From contig CACOFQ010000004.1 of NCBI GenBank assembly GCA_902626505.1, positions 1-64,000 of the forward strand: a stretch of 64,000 nucleotides of DNA. Direction: 5' to 3'. A program made the translations under genes and the position numbers. This stretch comes from an uncultured Marinoscillum sp. GTDB lineage: Bacteria > Bacteroidota > Bacteroidia > Cytophagales > MED-G16. Below are positions 1 through 8,276 of the stretch, piece after piece. Under the pieces are notes generated by a model, which was not told the origin of the DNA, searched no databases, and was given only the letters and a program-made list of their open reading frames with translations. Numbering within the stretch: the stretch's first letter is position 1; each line of letters opens with the position of its first letter.

Positions 1-133
1 TTGTTTCTTCTATTTTAATAGATGCTCCACTTAAAACATCTAAATTATTATTTACAACTTTTCCTGAAATTGTATATTGTTGAGCGCTAGTAGAGGTATA
101 TGTAATTAAAAGCAAAAAATATATTATTCTCAT
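1..133 (-). CDS. TonB-dependent receptor, N-terminal fragment (putative thiamine uptake)
   Basis: The ATG is at 133 on the minus strand and the frame runs open off the window start, giving 44 residues. It has a short hydrophobic signal peptide ending near Ser-Ala-Gln, then a stretch beginning QYTISGKVV and containing GASIKI. That matches the carboxypeptidase-regulatory-like domain which opens many Bacteroidota TonB-dependent outer-membrane receptors. A TPP riboswitch lies about 45 bases upstream on the same strand, and a PnuC-type permease and a kinase lie beyond it. The likely cargo is therefore thiamine or a derivative. The family call rests on the N-terminus alone and the substrate on context; a SusC-like or other CarboxypepD_reg protein cannot be excluded. 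Confidence 0.6.
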   Translation of the reverse strand, partial: MRIIYFLLLITYTSTSAQQYTISGKVVNNNLDVLSGASIKIEET

Positions 134-174
134 CTTTTTTATTTAGTGTGATAGGGATGGTATAATATAAATAA

Positions 175-255
175 TTCATTGCTACGCCAGCATTACCTGG
201 ATCAGCTTTAAGAGTATAATCTCAGCCCTTATATTTAGGCACCCCTGTAAAGTAT
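175..255 (-). promoter_or_regulatory. TPP (thiamine pyrophosphate) riboswitch
   Basis: Read on the minus strand from about 254, the sequence contains GGGGTGCC, then GGGCTGAGA, then CTGATCCAGGTAATGCTGG, then GCGTAG. These are the conserved THI-box blocks in the right order and spacing. The element starts just after the stop codon of the kinase gene at 260 and ends about 45 bases before the receptor ATG at 133, so it should act on the receptor only. I see no terminator hairpin with a T-run between it and the ATG, so the control step (translation or processing) is not evident. Confidence 0.93.
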
Positions 256-259
256 AAAT

Positions 260-766
260 TTATTTCATTTTATAAATAATATCAAGGCATGACATTAATC
301 TTTTTGTAAGACTACCTTTCACTATATGATAATTTAATTTTCTGGTTGATATTTTCTTCCTAAAGTGTTCAAATATTAAATCTCTATTTTCAGGGTTTTC
401 CCTTAACTTATCTCTATGCCACGGAATATCTGGAGAACATAATATATATATATCATAGACCTCCTTTTTTGATAATTCTAAAATTTTTTTGTCAACTTTT
501 TTGTATTTTATTTCACTCCATACTTCGATGTCAATTAAGCATGTATCTGACACTAGATAATTACCACCTTCTTTAATTTTATCATTATAACAACTATGTT
601 GTTTAATGCCAATTTTCTTTAAGTCAGAAAAACTGTAACTGTTTTTATTGTTCAGATATTCTCTCGCATATTCTAAAATTAAGCTACATTCTAACACTCT
701 AGATAAATAAACTCCTAATGTACTTTTGCCTGATGACTCTGGTCCTATTATACTAACTTTTATCAT
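260..766 (-). CDS. NadR/Ttd14-like P-loop kinase, probable vitamin-trapping kinase
   Basis: A 168-residue soluble protein. The P-loop GPESSGKST lies at residues 7-15, a Walker-B-like SDT follows mid-protein, and a PDIPWHRDKLREN segment resembles the DIPW..D..RE block of the NadR ribosylnicotinamide kinase domain. I chose the ATG at 766 because the P-loop then sits at the usual distance from the N-terminus; it overlaps the pnuC end by 14 bases. PnuC-type permeases work by facilitated diffusion followed by phosphorylation of the cargo, so this partner probably traps what PnuC imports. The nearby TPP riboswitch suggests thiamine, but nicotinamide riboside is the textbook substrate of the fold. 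The family is well supported; the substrate is inferred. Confidence 0.75.
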   Translation of the reverse strand: MIKVSIIGPESSGKSTLGVYLSRVLECSLILEYAREYLNNKNSYSFSDLKKIGIKQHSCYNDKIKEGGNYLVSDTCLIDIEVWSEIKYKKVDKKILELSKKEVYDIYILCSPDIPWHRDKLRENPENRDLIFEHFRKKISTRKLNYHIVKGSLTKRLMSCLDIIYKMK

Positions 767-1313
767 TTGATATATTTTTTTTCCAATTATTGTATCCAGA
801 AATTGCAAGTATTAGAAAAATTAAATATTGTAAACTTGTCACATATAATTCTTTATAAAAGAATAGAGGAATATAAATTATATCTGCCAGAATCCAGTAG
901 ATCCAGTTTTCTAATTTTCTTCTTGCTAATAGTAACATAGCTGTAAGGCTTAATGCTGTAGTAATACTATCTAGGAATACGACATCACTATCTGTCTTAT
1001 TTAATAAAAAAAATAGTATAATAAAAAACAGTATAAATAACACAAAATAAAGTAAGTTTTCTCTTGAGGTATTTAGAGCTATATTCTTTTTAATATTTTT
1101 GTTTTTTGATGTCCAAAGTACCCACCCGTATACACTCATTATGAAGTAGTATATATTTATTCCTGATTCAGCATAGATCTTATTTTGATAGGTAATGTAT
1201 ACATATATAAGAACGCTAACAATTCCAGTTGGAAAAACCAAGACATTATTTTTCTTGGCGAACCATACGCTTAGCACTCCCATTGATGCAGCAATTATCT
1301 CAAGAACAGACAT
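753..1313 (-). CDS. pnuC: PnuC-family vitamin/nucleoside permease (probably PnuT, thiamine)
   Basis: A 186-residue inner-membrane protein with about seven hydrophobic segments. PnuC hallmarks are visible: an N-terminal FAKKNN..VFPTGI block, a YAESGINIYYFIMSVYGW block, and a C-terminal W..DIIYIP..FYK segment. PnuC homologues import nicotinamide riboside, riboflavin or thiamine by facilitated diffusion coupled to phosphorylation. The gene is followed by an overlapping kinase gene and, 0.5 kb on, by a TPP riboswitch with a TonB receptor, which favours thiamine. No riboswitch precedes pnuC itself. A one-mismatch -7 box (TATACTTG, 1351 to 1344) is the only promoter candidate seen. Confidence 0.85.
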   Translation of the reverse strand: MSVLEIIAASMGVLSVWFAKKNNVLVFPTGIVSVLIYVYITYQNKIYAESGINIYYFIMSVYGWVLWTSKNKNIKKNIALNTSRENLLYFVLFILFFIILFFLLNKTDSDVVFLDSITTALSLTAMLLLARRKLENWIYWILADIIYIPLFFYKELYVTSLQYLIFLILAISGYNNWKKNISNDKS

Positions 1314-1357
1314 TTTAATATTATGTTAAAGAATTTTTTAACTCAAGTATAATGTAT

Positions 1358-1365
1358 TAGTTTTG
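1358..1365 (+). promoter_or_regulatory. Putative -7 promoter box for guaB
   Basis: TAGTTTTG fits the Bacteroidota primary-sigma -7 consensus TAnnTTTG and lies 30 bases before the guaB ATG at 1396. No clear -33 TTG is seen. In DNA this AT-rich the motif can occur by chance; position supports it. Confidence 0.5.
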
Positions 1366-1395
1366 CTTGGCAAATAGATAAAATTCTTATTTGCT

Positions 1396-2856
1396 ATGAA
1401 AAAAGATTCTAAATTTCGTCTTGAAGCTCTAACATTTGATGATGTTCTGTTAGTTCCTTCTTATTCTGAGGTCATCCCCTCTGCAACAAACGTTAAAACA
1501 AAACTTACTAAAAATATTGATTTAAACATCCCTCTAGTATCTGCTTCAATGGATACGATAACTGAATCACAATTAGCAATTTCTATTGCATTAAAAGGAG
1601 GCATTGGAATAGTTCATAAAAATATGTCTATCGATGATCAGTCTGAAGAAATACGTAAAGTTAAACGTTCTCAGAGCGGAATGATTAAAGATCCTATAAC
1701 TATGGATAAAGAAGCTTCGGTACAAGATGCTCTTCATATAATGAAAAAACATAAAATTGGAGGTATTCCTATAATTAATTCTAATGAAGAATTAATTGGA
1801 ATTGTCACTAATCGTGATTTGCGATTTCAAAGAGACAACTCACAAAAGCTATCAAGAATCATGACAAAAAATGTTATTACAGCTAAAATTGGAATTAGTT
1901 TGGATGATGCTGAAAAAGTATTAAAAAAACATAAAATAGAAAAGTTACCAGTAGTTGATGGAAATAAATTTGTAGGTCTAATTACTTATAAGGATATTCA
2001 AAAAAACAAATCTATGCCTGATGCATGTAAAGATCATTTAGGAAGATTGAGAGTAGGTGCTGCATTAGGTATATCTGATGATTGGGAAGAGAGGTTAAAT
2101 AGATTGATTGAAGCAAATGTAGATGTTATTTCTATAGATACTGCTCACGGTCACTCTAAGCCAGTAATTGAACTTATAAAAAAAATTAAATCAAGTAATG
2201 ACATAGAATTAATTGCTGGTAATATTGCTACTGGTGATGCTGCTATCTCCCTAGTGAAAGCTGGAGTTGATGCAGTTAAAGTTGGAGTTGGTCCTGGAAG
2301 TATATGTACAACAAGAGTAATAGCTGGCGTTGGTATGCCTCAACTTTCTGCAATTTATGATGTGGCTCAATCTTTAACTAAAAGTAATGTGCCTGTAATT
2401 GCTGATGGAGGGATAAGATTTTCTGGTGATATAGTAAAAGCTTTAGCTGCAGGGGCAAGCTCTGTTATGGCCGGTTCTTTATTTGCTGGTACCGAGGAAA
2501 CTCCTGGTGATATAATAATTTATGAAGGAAGAAAATATAAAGCCTACAGAGGAATGGGTTCAGTTGAAGCTATGGAAGAAGGAACTAAAGACAGATATTT
2601 TCAAGATAAAGAAGATGATCCAAAAAAATTAGTGCCCGAAGGTATTGTTGGAAGGGTTCCATATAAAGGAGATATAAGTGAAGTAATATATCAACTTGTT
2701 GGTGGACTTAGAGCTGGAATGGGATATGTTGGAGCTAAAAATATTTTATTGTTGCAGGGGGCAAAGTTTGTTCGAATAACTAATGCTGGTTCTATTGAAG
2801 GACACCCTCATGATGTTTTCATAACAAGGGAAGCTCCAAACTATTCTAAAAAATAA
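1396..2856 (+). CDS. guaB: Inosine-5'-monophosphate dehydrogenase
   Basis: GuaB oxidises IMP to XMP with NAD+, the committed step of guanine nucleotide synthesis, in the cytoplasm as a tetramer. The 486-residue length is standard. The TIM-barrel catalytic domain is interrupted at about residues 97-200 by a tandem CBS pair. The active-site loop GPGSICTTR is intact with Cys304. The phosphate-binding loop DGGIRFSGD and the mobile flap (KAYRGMGS) are also present. It stands alone behind a -7 box and diverges from the pnuC cluster. The next gene follows after 24 bases but has its own promoter candidate. Confidence 0.98.
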   Translation: MKKDSKFRLEALTFDDVLLVPSYSEVIPSATNVKTKLTKNIDLNIPLVSASMDTITESQLAISIALKGGIGIVHKNMSIDDQSEEIRKVKRSQSGMIKDPITMDKEASVQDALHIMKKHKIGGIPIINSNEELIGIVTNRDLRFQRDNSQKLSRIMTKNVITAKIGISLDDAEKVLKKHKIEKLPVVDGNKFVGLITYKDIQKNKSMPDACKDHLGRLRVGAALGISDDWEERLNRLIEANVDVISIDTAHGHSKPVIELIKKIKSSNDIELIAGNIATGDAAISLVKAGVDAVKVGVGPGSICTTRVIAGVGMPQLSAIYDVAQSLTKSNVPVIADGGIRFSGDIVKALAAGASSVMAGSLFAGTEETPGDIIIYEGRKYKAYRGMGSVEAMEEGTKDRYFQDKEDDPKKLVPEGIVGRVPYKGDISEVIYQLVGGLRAGMGYVGAKNILLLQGAKFVRITNAGSIEGHPHDVFITREAPNYSKK

Positions 2857-2868
2857 CATATTCTTATT

Positions 2869-2876
2869 TATTTTTG
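2869..2876 (+). promoter_or_regulatory. Putative -7 promoter box for the SpoIIE-type phosphatase gene
   Basis: TATTTTTG fits TAnnTTTG and ends only 4 bases before the ATG at 2881. If used, transcription would begin at or next to the start codon and give a leaderless message. Support is the motif and its position only. Confidence 0.4.
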
Positions 2877-2880
2877 AGAT

Positions 2881-4425
2881 ATGACTTTCAGATTTAACCC
2901 AAAGATTTATTTATTAACTGGTTTATTATTTTGGTCGTTATTTTCTTTCTTTCATTTAATTTTATTTTTTCTAGAGGAAGAACTTAACAATTCTATATAT
3001 AGGGCCATATACTTAATCTTTTTAGGGTCTTTTCTTTTTTCTTTCTATAGATATTATGATTTGGTATTTCCTAAGGTTAGCAGAAAAGAAATATTTAATA
3101 ATTTTTTTAGAATTTTAATTTTTGGCATAAAATCTATTTTTCCAATTGTTCTTATTTACCTATTATACTTTTTTAAGGTTGGGGGAGACAAAGTCTTATT
3201 TTCTTTTTTTTCTATACTGGTTCATGAGTTAGTCTTAGGTATTTCATTGCTTTTTTTAATTATAAACTTTGTGTTTTTTAAAAGACTAATTTTATTCGAA
3301 GCTAACTCTGTAATGAAAGCTATTTTTATGGCATTTCAGTATGGAGCAATTATAATTTTTGTTTTTGATATTGTTTATAATTTTTATCCTTCAGAAATAT
3401 TTCAATTTTTACTTGCTGGATTATTTATGATTGGGGGAATATTATTATTTAACCAAAAATGGATTGCATATATGCATTTTGATCAGAAATGGAAAACTAT
3501 ATTGATTTCGTTATTTCTGATTTCTTCTAACATTCTTATTTATCAGTTTTTTATCTTAAACCAGGGGTTTTTTACTGGCTTTTTTGACATTAAAAATTTA
3601 CTGTTTTTAATATTATTAATGGGCTTTAATTTTACTTATCTATCTATTTCTGTATTGATAAATATTTTTAATCTTCCAACTTCTCCAGTATTTGATGATA
3701 TAGAAAACGAAAGATTTATTGCACGTAAAGTGCAGGAAAACTTAATACCAAAAATTCTTCCAAATTCAAAGAAACTAAAAATCACTTCATCTTATATGCC
3801 ACACTTTGCACTTGGCGGTGATTATTATGATTATATTTCTCTAAATAAAGATAAATTTTTAATATGTATTGCTGATGTTTCTGGTAAAGGGATCCCCGCA
3901 GCTTTATTAATGTCAAATGTTCAGGCTTCTCTCCGTACGATGGCAAGGCAAACAGAGAATCTAAAAAAAATTGTAGAGGAACTTAATTTTCAAATTAATT
4001 TGAGAGGTTTAAGTGAAAGATTTGTTAGTATATTTTTGTGTAAGTATGATTTTAACTTAAAGGAGCTACAATATGTTAATTGTGGCCACCCTCATCCAAT
4101 ATTATTTCATAATAATAAAATTGAAAAATTAGATAAAGGTTCTACGGTATTGGGTATGTTTAATGATTTGCCAAAATTTAAAGTTTCCACAGTTAAGAAA
4201 TTAACTGAATTTAATCTTTTTTGTTATACAGATGGGTTAATTGAAACGCAAAATGATTTTGGTGATTTTTATGGTTCAAAGAGGGTTTTAAAATTATTTT
4301 CAAATAATAGAAAGAAACCTAAAAAATTCATTAAAAACATACTTAATAATTTAAATGAATTTAAAGGCAACAATTTGATAGATGATGACATTACCTTATT
4401 AATGACTAGTGTTAACAATGAATAG
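2881..4425 (+). CDS. Membrane-anchored PP2C/SpoIIE-type serine phosphatase (RsbU-like)
   Basis: A 514-residue protein. Residues 1 to about 270 hold roughly eight hydrophobic helices with no recognisable sensor fold. From about 290 to the end is a SpoIIE/PP2C catalytic domain. Metal-binding and catalytic blocks are visible in order: GGDYYDY, IADVSGKGIPAALLMS, CGHPHP, YTDGLIET and a final DDDITLL. Such enzymes dephosphorylate anti-sigma-antagonist proteins in partner-switching pathways, but no STAS or anti-sigma gene lies beside it here, so the target is unknown. The gene end overlaps the next start by 8 bases, so it probably heads the chaperone genes downstream. Confidence 0.88.
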   Translation: MTFRFNPKIYLLTGLLFWSLFSFFHLILFFLEEELNNSIYRAIYLIFLGSFLFSFYRYYDLVFPKVSRKEIFNNFFRILIFGIKSIFPIVLIYLLYFFKVGGDKVLFSFFSILVHELVLGISLLFLIINFVFFKRLILFEANSVMKAIFMAFQYGAIIIFVFDIVYNFYPSEIFQFLLAGLFMIGGILLFNQKWIAYMHFDQKWKTILISLFLISSNILIYQFFILNQGFFTGFFDIKNLLFLILLMGFNFTYLSISVLINIFNLPTSPVFDDIENERFIARKVQENLIPKILPNSKKLKITSSYMPHFALGGDYYDYISLNKDKFLICIADVSGKGIPAALLMSNVQASLRTMARQTENLKKIVEELNFQINLRGLSERFVSIFLCKYDFNLKELQYVNCGHPHPILFHNNKIEKLDKGSTVLGMFNDLPKFKVSTVKKLTEFNLFCYTDGLIETQNDFGDFYGSKRVLKLFSNNRKKPKKFIKNILNNLNEFKGNNLIDDDITLLMTSVNNE

Positions 4426-5257
4426 AAGTTTTTTTGTCTTTTTCTTGCTTATTTTTCAGTCTTGTGACTGGTTTGTTAAAAATCAACAACAGGATAAAGA
4501 CGTCGTTGCTCAGGTGGGTTCTTCTTTTTTCTATGTAGATGATATAGTTTATGACCCATCTCTTGGAGACAGTACTAAAGTTGTTTCTCAACAAATAAAT
4601 TTATGGCTTAAGAAACAATTGGTTCTAAACGCTGCATTCCAAAATGAAGAGATTATAAATGAAATTGAAAATAAAGTTTCATCATATAGAGACAACTTAG
4701 TTTTATTTGAATTTGAAAAATATTTGTTTGCTAATTCTTTTAATGAACAGATATCTAATCAAGAAATTATAAATTATTATGAGGAAAACAAAAATGATTT
4801 CATTCTACCATTTAATCTGGTTAAAACATTATACGCTAAAATTCCAGATGATGCTCCCTCAATTAATGTTTTTAGAAATAATTTAAGAAGGTATCCAAAT
4901 TCAGATACAACAGAAATCACATCCTATTGTTTTCAGTTCGCAGAAAAGTCATTTCTTGAGGATTCCACCTGGATAAAGTTCGATGATATTTTGATGAATG
5001 TTCCGTTTTTAGGGGAAGTTGATAAATTAAGTTTTCTTAAGTCTAGGACATACTATGAAATTAAGGAAGAGGGCTATGTACACTTTATTAGAATATTAGA
5101 CAAGAAATTAATTGGAGATTTTTCTCCTATTTCTTTTGAAGAGGAAATCATTAATACAATTCTATTAAATAATAGAAAACAAGATTTATTTGATAACTTG
5201 CGTGACAGTATATTTAGTAACTCTGTTAAGGGTGTTGATTATGAAATATATAAATAG
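4418..5257 (+). CDS. SurA/PpiC-like lipoprotein, apparently without an active isomerase domain
   Basis: About 279 residues from the ATG at 4418, which overlaps the previous stop by 8 bases; an upstream in-frame start would spoil the signal peptide. The N-terminus ends in a lipobox (LIFQSC) near residue 15, so it is a predicted lipoprotein. The helical chain (QQINLWLKKQLVLNAAF, then EIINYYEENKNDF) resembles the N-terminal chaperone part of SurA/PpiC proteins, including the Y..N...F step leading into the parvulin domain. The following region lacks an obvious parvulin signature such as GGNLG. It directly precedes surA, so it is probably an accessory outer-membrane-protein chaperone. Function is inferred. 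Confidence 0.6.
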   Translation: MNRSFFVFFLLIFQSCDWFVKNQQQDKDVVAQVGSSFFYVDDIVYDPSLGDSTKVVSQQINLWLKKQLVLNAAFQNEEIINEIENKVSSYRDNLVLFEFEKYLFANSFNEQISNQEIINYYEENKNDFILPFNLVKTLYAKIPDDAPSINVFRNNLRRYPNSDTTEITSYCFQFAEKSFLEDSTWIKFDDILMNVPFLGEVDKLSFLKSRTYYEIKEEGYVHFIRILDKKLIGDFSPISFEEEIINTILLNNRKQDLFDNLRDSIFSNSVKGVDYEIYK

Positions 5258-6578
5258 ATTTATTTTTTATTTTTTTCTTTTGATCTTTTTATATTTTCCT
5301 GGAAGATCTCAGGATTCCGGCGTTGTTATAGATGAGATTATTGGAAGGGTAGATGATTATATAGTTTTAAGATCGGAGCTAGAGAGTACTTATCTAGATA
5401 TTTTATCTAGAGGAGAAAGAATATCAGGAAACACTAAATGTGCAGTACTTAAAGACTTAATTACAAGTAAACTACTAGTAGCAAAGGCCGAGATTGATTC
5501 TGTAATTGTTGAGGATGGCCAAGTAGACCAAGAACTGAATTCTAGGATGGCTCTACTTATTAATCAAATTGGATCTGAGGAAGATATAGAAAGGTATTAT
5601 AATAAAACAATTGCTGAGTTTAAAAAAGAGTTATTTGATGATATTAAAGAGCAGTTAGTCGTCAGAAAAATGAGACAAGAAATTTTGACAGACATTTCTG
5701 TTAGCCCCGAAGAAGTTAAAGATTTTTATGAAAGTGTACCCCAAGATAGCTTACCATATTTTTCAACCCAAGTTAAGGTTTCGCAAATTGTGAAAATTCC
5801 AGAGGTTGGTAGGGAACAAAAGAATAAGACTAAAAATGAACTCTTAAAGATTAGAGATAGAATTTCAAACGGTGAAAGTTTTGAAATTCTAGCTACCCTT
5901 TATAGCCAAGATCCTGGAAGTGCTCAGAATGGAGGGAATTTAGGGTTTGTTGGTAGAGGAGTATTTCAACCTGAATTTGAGGCCGCAGTCTTTAAATTGA
6001 AAGAAGGAGAAATATCACAACCAGTTGAGACAGAATTTGGATTTCATTTAATTCAATTGATAGAAAAAAGAGGAAATTTGTTTAACTCCAGACACATACT
6101 TTTACAACCTGAATTTTCAGATGCTGATATACAAAAAACTAAAGACTTTCTTGACAGCATTAAAGTCTTAGCATATTCTGATTCTATAACTTTTGAGGAG
6201 TTAGCTAGAGAATACTCTGACGATAAATTTACCTCCTCTTTTGGTGGCTATTTTACAGACGCTACAGGTAGTGAAAATGTTTTAGTTGAAGAGTTGGACC
6301 CGGTAATATTTTTTACAATTGATACTATGGATGTAGGTCAGATTTCAATTCCTTTTGAGAGCAGGACTGATGATGGTAAGCTTGCTTATAAATTAATTTT
6401 TTTCAAAGAAAAGATTCCACCTCACCTTGGTAACCTAGAAGAGGACTATCAAAGATTTAGAAATTTTACATTAAACAGAAAACAGGGACTTGAGCTTGAT
6501 AAGTGGTTTAATAAAGCCCGTAATGAAGTCTTTATAAATATTGATCCTGAGTACAATTCTTGTAATATCATAAACTAA
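5241..6578 (+). CDS. surA: Periplasmic peptidyl-prolyl isomerase/chaperone SurA
   Basis: About 445 residues from the ATG at 5241, chosen because a clean signal peptide follows (ending near GRSQ); it overlaps the previous gene by 17 bases. The N-terminal helical region (VVIDEIIGRVDDYIVLRSEL) is typical of SurA. One full parvulin domain carries SQDPGSAQNGGNLGFVGRG and ..GFHLIQL, and a second, more divergent one starts near SRHILLQP and has SSFGGYF. SurA escorts unfolded outer-membrane proteins across the periplasm to BamA, which is encoded elsewhere in this window. It lies between a SurA-like lipoprotein gene and a small secreted-protein gene, all tightly coupled. Confidence 0.9.
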   Translation: MKYINRFIFYFFLLIFLYFPGRSQDSGVVIDEIIGRVDDYIVLRSELESTYLDILSRGERISGNTKCAVLKDLITSKLLVAKAEIDSVIVEDGQVDQELNSRMALLINQIGSEEDIERYYNKTIAEFKKELFDDIKEQLVVRKMRQEILTDISVSPEEVKDFYESVPQDSLPYFSTQVKVSQIVKIPEVGREQKNKTKNELLKIRDRISNGESFEILATLYSQDPGSAQNGGNLGFVGRGVFQPEFEAAVFKLKEGEISQPVETEFGFHLIQLIEKRGNLFNSRHILLQPEFSDADIQKTKDFLDSIKVLAYSDSITFEELAREYSDDKFTSSFGGYFTDATGSENVLVEELDPVIFFTIDTMDVGQISIPFESRTDDGKLAYKLIFFKEKIPPHLGNLEEDYQRFRNFTLNRKQGLELDKWFNKARNEVFINIDPEYNSCNIIN

Positions 6579-7027
6579 TGAGAATCTTTACTTTAATTTT
6601 TTTATTGTCTCCCAATATTTATTCTCAAGATCTCACATTTCAACACATTAAAAAATGGAATAATTATGACTACTTCGCAAAGAGTATATTTGATAATTAC
6701 TGGAATGTTTCTGAAAGTAGTAGATTCTTTATTAAGGCAACACACTCTGAGCTTGGAGAAATATTTTATTACAAAGAAGATACTCCAGATAATGTTGCAA
6801 ATACATTTGAGGTTAGGCTTCAAAGTAGAGGTATGATGATGAATATAAGGAAAGAAATTCTAGCTGAATGTGGGTTTATTCGAAGGTTTAAGATAGGTGA
6901 AAATATTTACTCTTTTTATGACTGTGAGGACAAGCAATATTTTGGGCTTATAGGAATCGGAATTGTTTCAGATAGATCTGGAAATGAAGTTTATTCTATT
7001 CTCAATAAAGAATCCTTTATAAATTAG
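6578..7027 (+). CDS. Small secreted protein of unknown function
   Basis: 149 residues with a short signal peptide (cleavage likely after IYS, before QDL). The mature part is about 130 residues, mixed alpha/beta in character, with two cysteines (in AECGFIRRF and YDCEDKQ) that could pair. No domain is recognised. The ATG shares a base with the surA stop, so it is the last gene of the phosphatase/chaperone run. Its final 11 bases overlap the end of the converging LamG gene. The context suggests an envelope role; nothing more can be said. Confidence 0.65.
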   Translation: MRIFTLIFLLSPNIYSQDLTFQHIKKWNNYDYFAKSIFDNYWNVSESSRFFIKATHSELGEIFYYKEDTPDNVANTFEVRLQSRGMMMNIRKEILAECGFIRRFKIGENIYSFYDCEDKQYFGLIGIGIVSDRSGNEVYSILNKESFIN

Positions 7028-8276
7028 AGTCTGTTGATCCTATTGTGTAATAACCATCTTTTATAATTACACTACTAAATGTTATATCCGTCCCATTCAC
7101 TGATTTTGATAAGCCATCAGAGATATCGGAATAGTCACACATAGCACACGTTTTATAGAGTAGCTTATAATTATCTGCTGTTAATGTTGCTCCACCTGAA
7201 TATCCAGTTGCTATACTTATATCTACTTTAACATCTGCTGTTATATCTCCTATCTCTTCAAAATACCACACTCTATCTGAGATAAGGTTTAAACCTAAAA
7301 TACTACTTGAACTGGTACCGTTATCATCGTCGTTATTTCCAAAAATTATAAAATCATTTGATAAAGCTACATCAACACTTAAGGATAGACCGTCTGATTC
7401 ATCAGAATCTGCAGTTGCAGTTGACTCCCAAAGACCTTCTACGTTATTTTGATAAGCTGATGGTAAATCTGCAAGAGGCACATAAGAATTGACCCAGTCA
7501 TTATTGTTCATGTTTCCGATTAAGGTTCCATTATTAGAATTAGAGCTATTATCTGTGAGTGTTGTTCCGCTGGCATCACTCATTTGATAGTATGCCATAA
7601 GATTATCTTCATCTCCATTAAGATGTTTAAACATATTAGAATTAATTTCCTCTAATGTCCTGGCTTCACTCCATATTCTAACCTCATCCATTTTTCCATC
7701 AAAAGCATTATCATTATTACCTGCAATTTTTTTAGCAAGACGAACTGGCGCACCACGTGGTGTATGACCTATACCCCAATTTGCTCCAGGGTCTTTACCA
7801 CCACTTTTTTCTAGTTTTCCATTTACATAAATTTTAAGCCATCCAGAAGATGCGCTTGCATCTCCAACAAAAGCAAGATGATTCCATGCTTGCATAGGAA
7901 ATTCACTTGTGTTAAAAATCCAAACAATAGTTTGTCTTTTTTTTTCTTCCCAAACTCTTATTTTATTACTTCCAGAAAATGTACATTCTATTAAATTATC
8001 TTCTCCAATTATTCCAATATTTGATCCTGCATGGTCAGCATTAATCCATAACTCTAAAGTAAAACCTATCAAATTATTAAGCGTAACGCCGGTATTATCT
8101 ACTCTATCGTTTGTTCCATCAAATTCCAAAGTAATAGATTGTTCAGGAAAAGAGGCTTCTTTTTTATGATGAACCCCAATTGTAGAAGGTAAAACTTGGG
8201 AGAAACAGTTAAAAGAAAAAAGAAGAAGAACAAGTCTAATGAACCCCTCTAAATTGTTTGAGAAATCTTTTGTCAT
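7017..8276 (-). CDS. Secreted LamG/concanavalin A-like domain protein, possibly 3'-truncated
   Basis: 419 residues with an N-terminal hydrophobic segment (LVLLLFSFNCFSQ) that should act as a signal peptide. Residues of about 45-235 form a LamG/pentraxin-like fold: LEFDGTNDRVD, FTLELWINADHAGS, HLAFVGDAS, and DGKMDEVRIWSEART followed by MAYYQMSD. A further beta-rich segment follows. The protein stops at GSTDSNL with no type IX sorting domain, although similar flavobacterial proteins usually continue. The ATG lies inside the pheS 3' end (41-base overlap) and the stop overlaps a converging gene. It could be an adhesin or a glycan-binding remnant. Confidence 0.75.
   Translation of the reverse strand: MTKDFSNNLEGFIRLVLLLFSFNCFSQVLPSTIGVHHKKEASFPEQSITLEFDGTNDRVDNTGVTLNNLIGFTLELWINADHAGSNIGIIGEDNLIECTFSGSNKIRVWEEKKRQTIVWIFNTSEFPMQAWNHLAFVGDASASSGWLKIYVNGKLEKSGGKDPGANWGIGHTPRGAPVRLAKKIAGNNDNAFDGKMDEVRIWSEARTLEEINSNMFKHLNGDEDNLMAYYQMSDASGTTLTDNSSNSNNGTLIGNMNNNDWVNSYVPLADLPSAYQNNVEGLWESTATADSDESDGLSLSVDVALSNDFIIFGNNDDDNGTSSSSILGLNLISDRVWYFEEIGDITADVKVDISIATGYSGGATLTADNYKLLYKTCAMCDYSDISDGLSKSVNGTDITFSSVIIKDGYYTIGSTDSNL

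Noticed and set aside
1314..1395. A second riboswitch in front of pnuC
   Set aside because: No THI-box blocks or other recognisable riboswitch core in this gap; only a one-mismatch -7 box.
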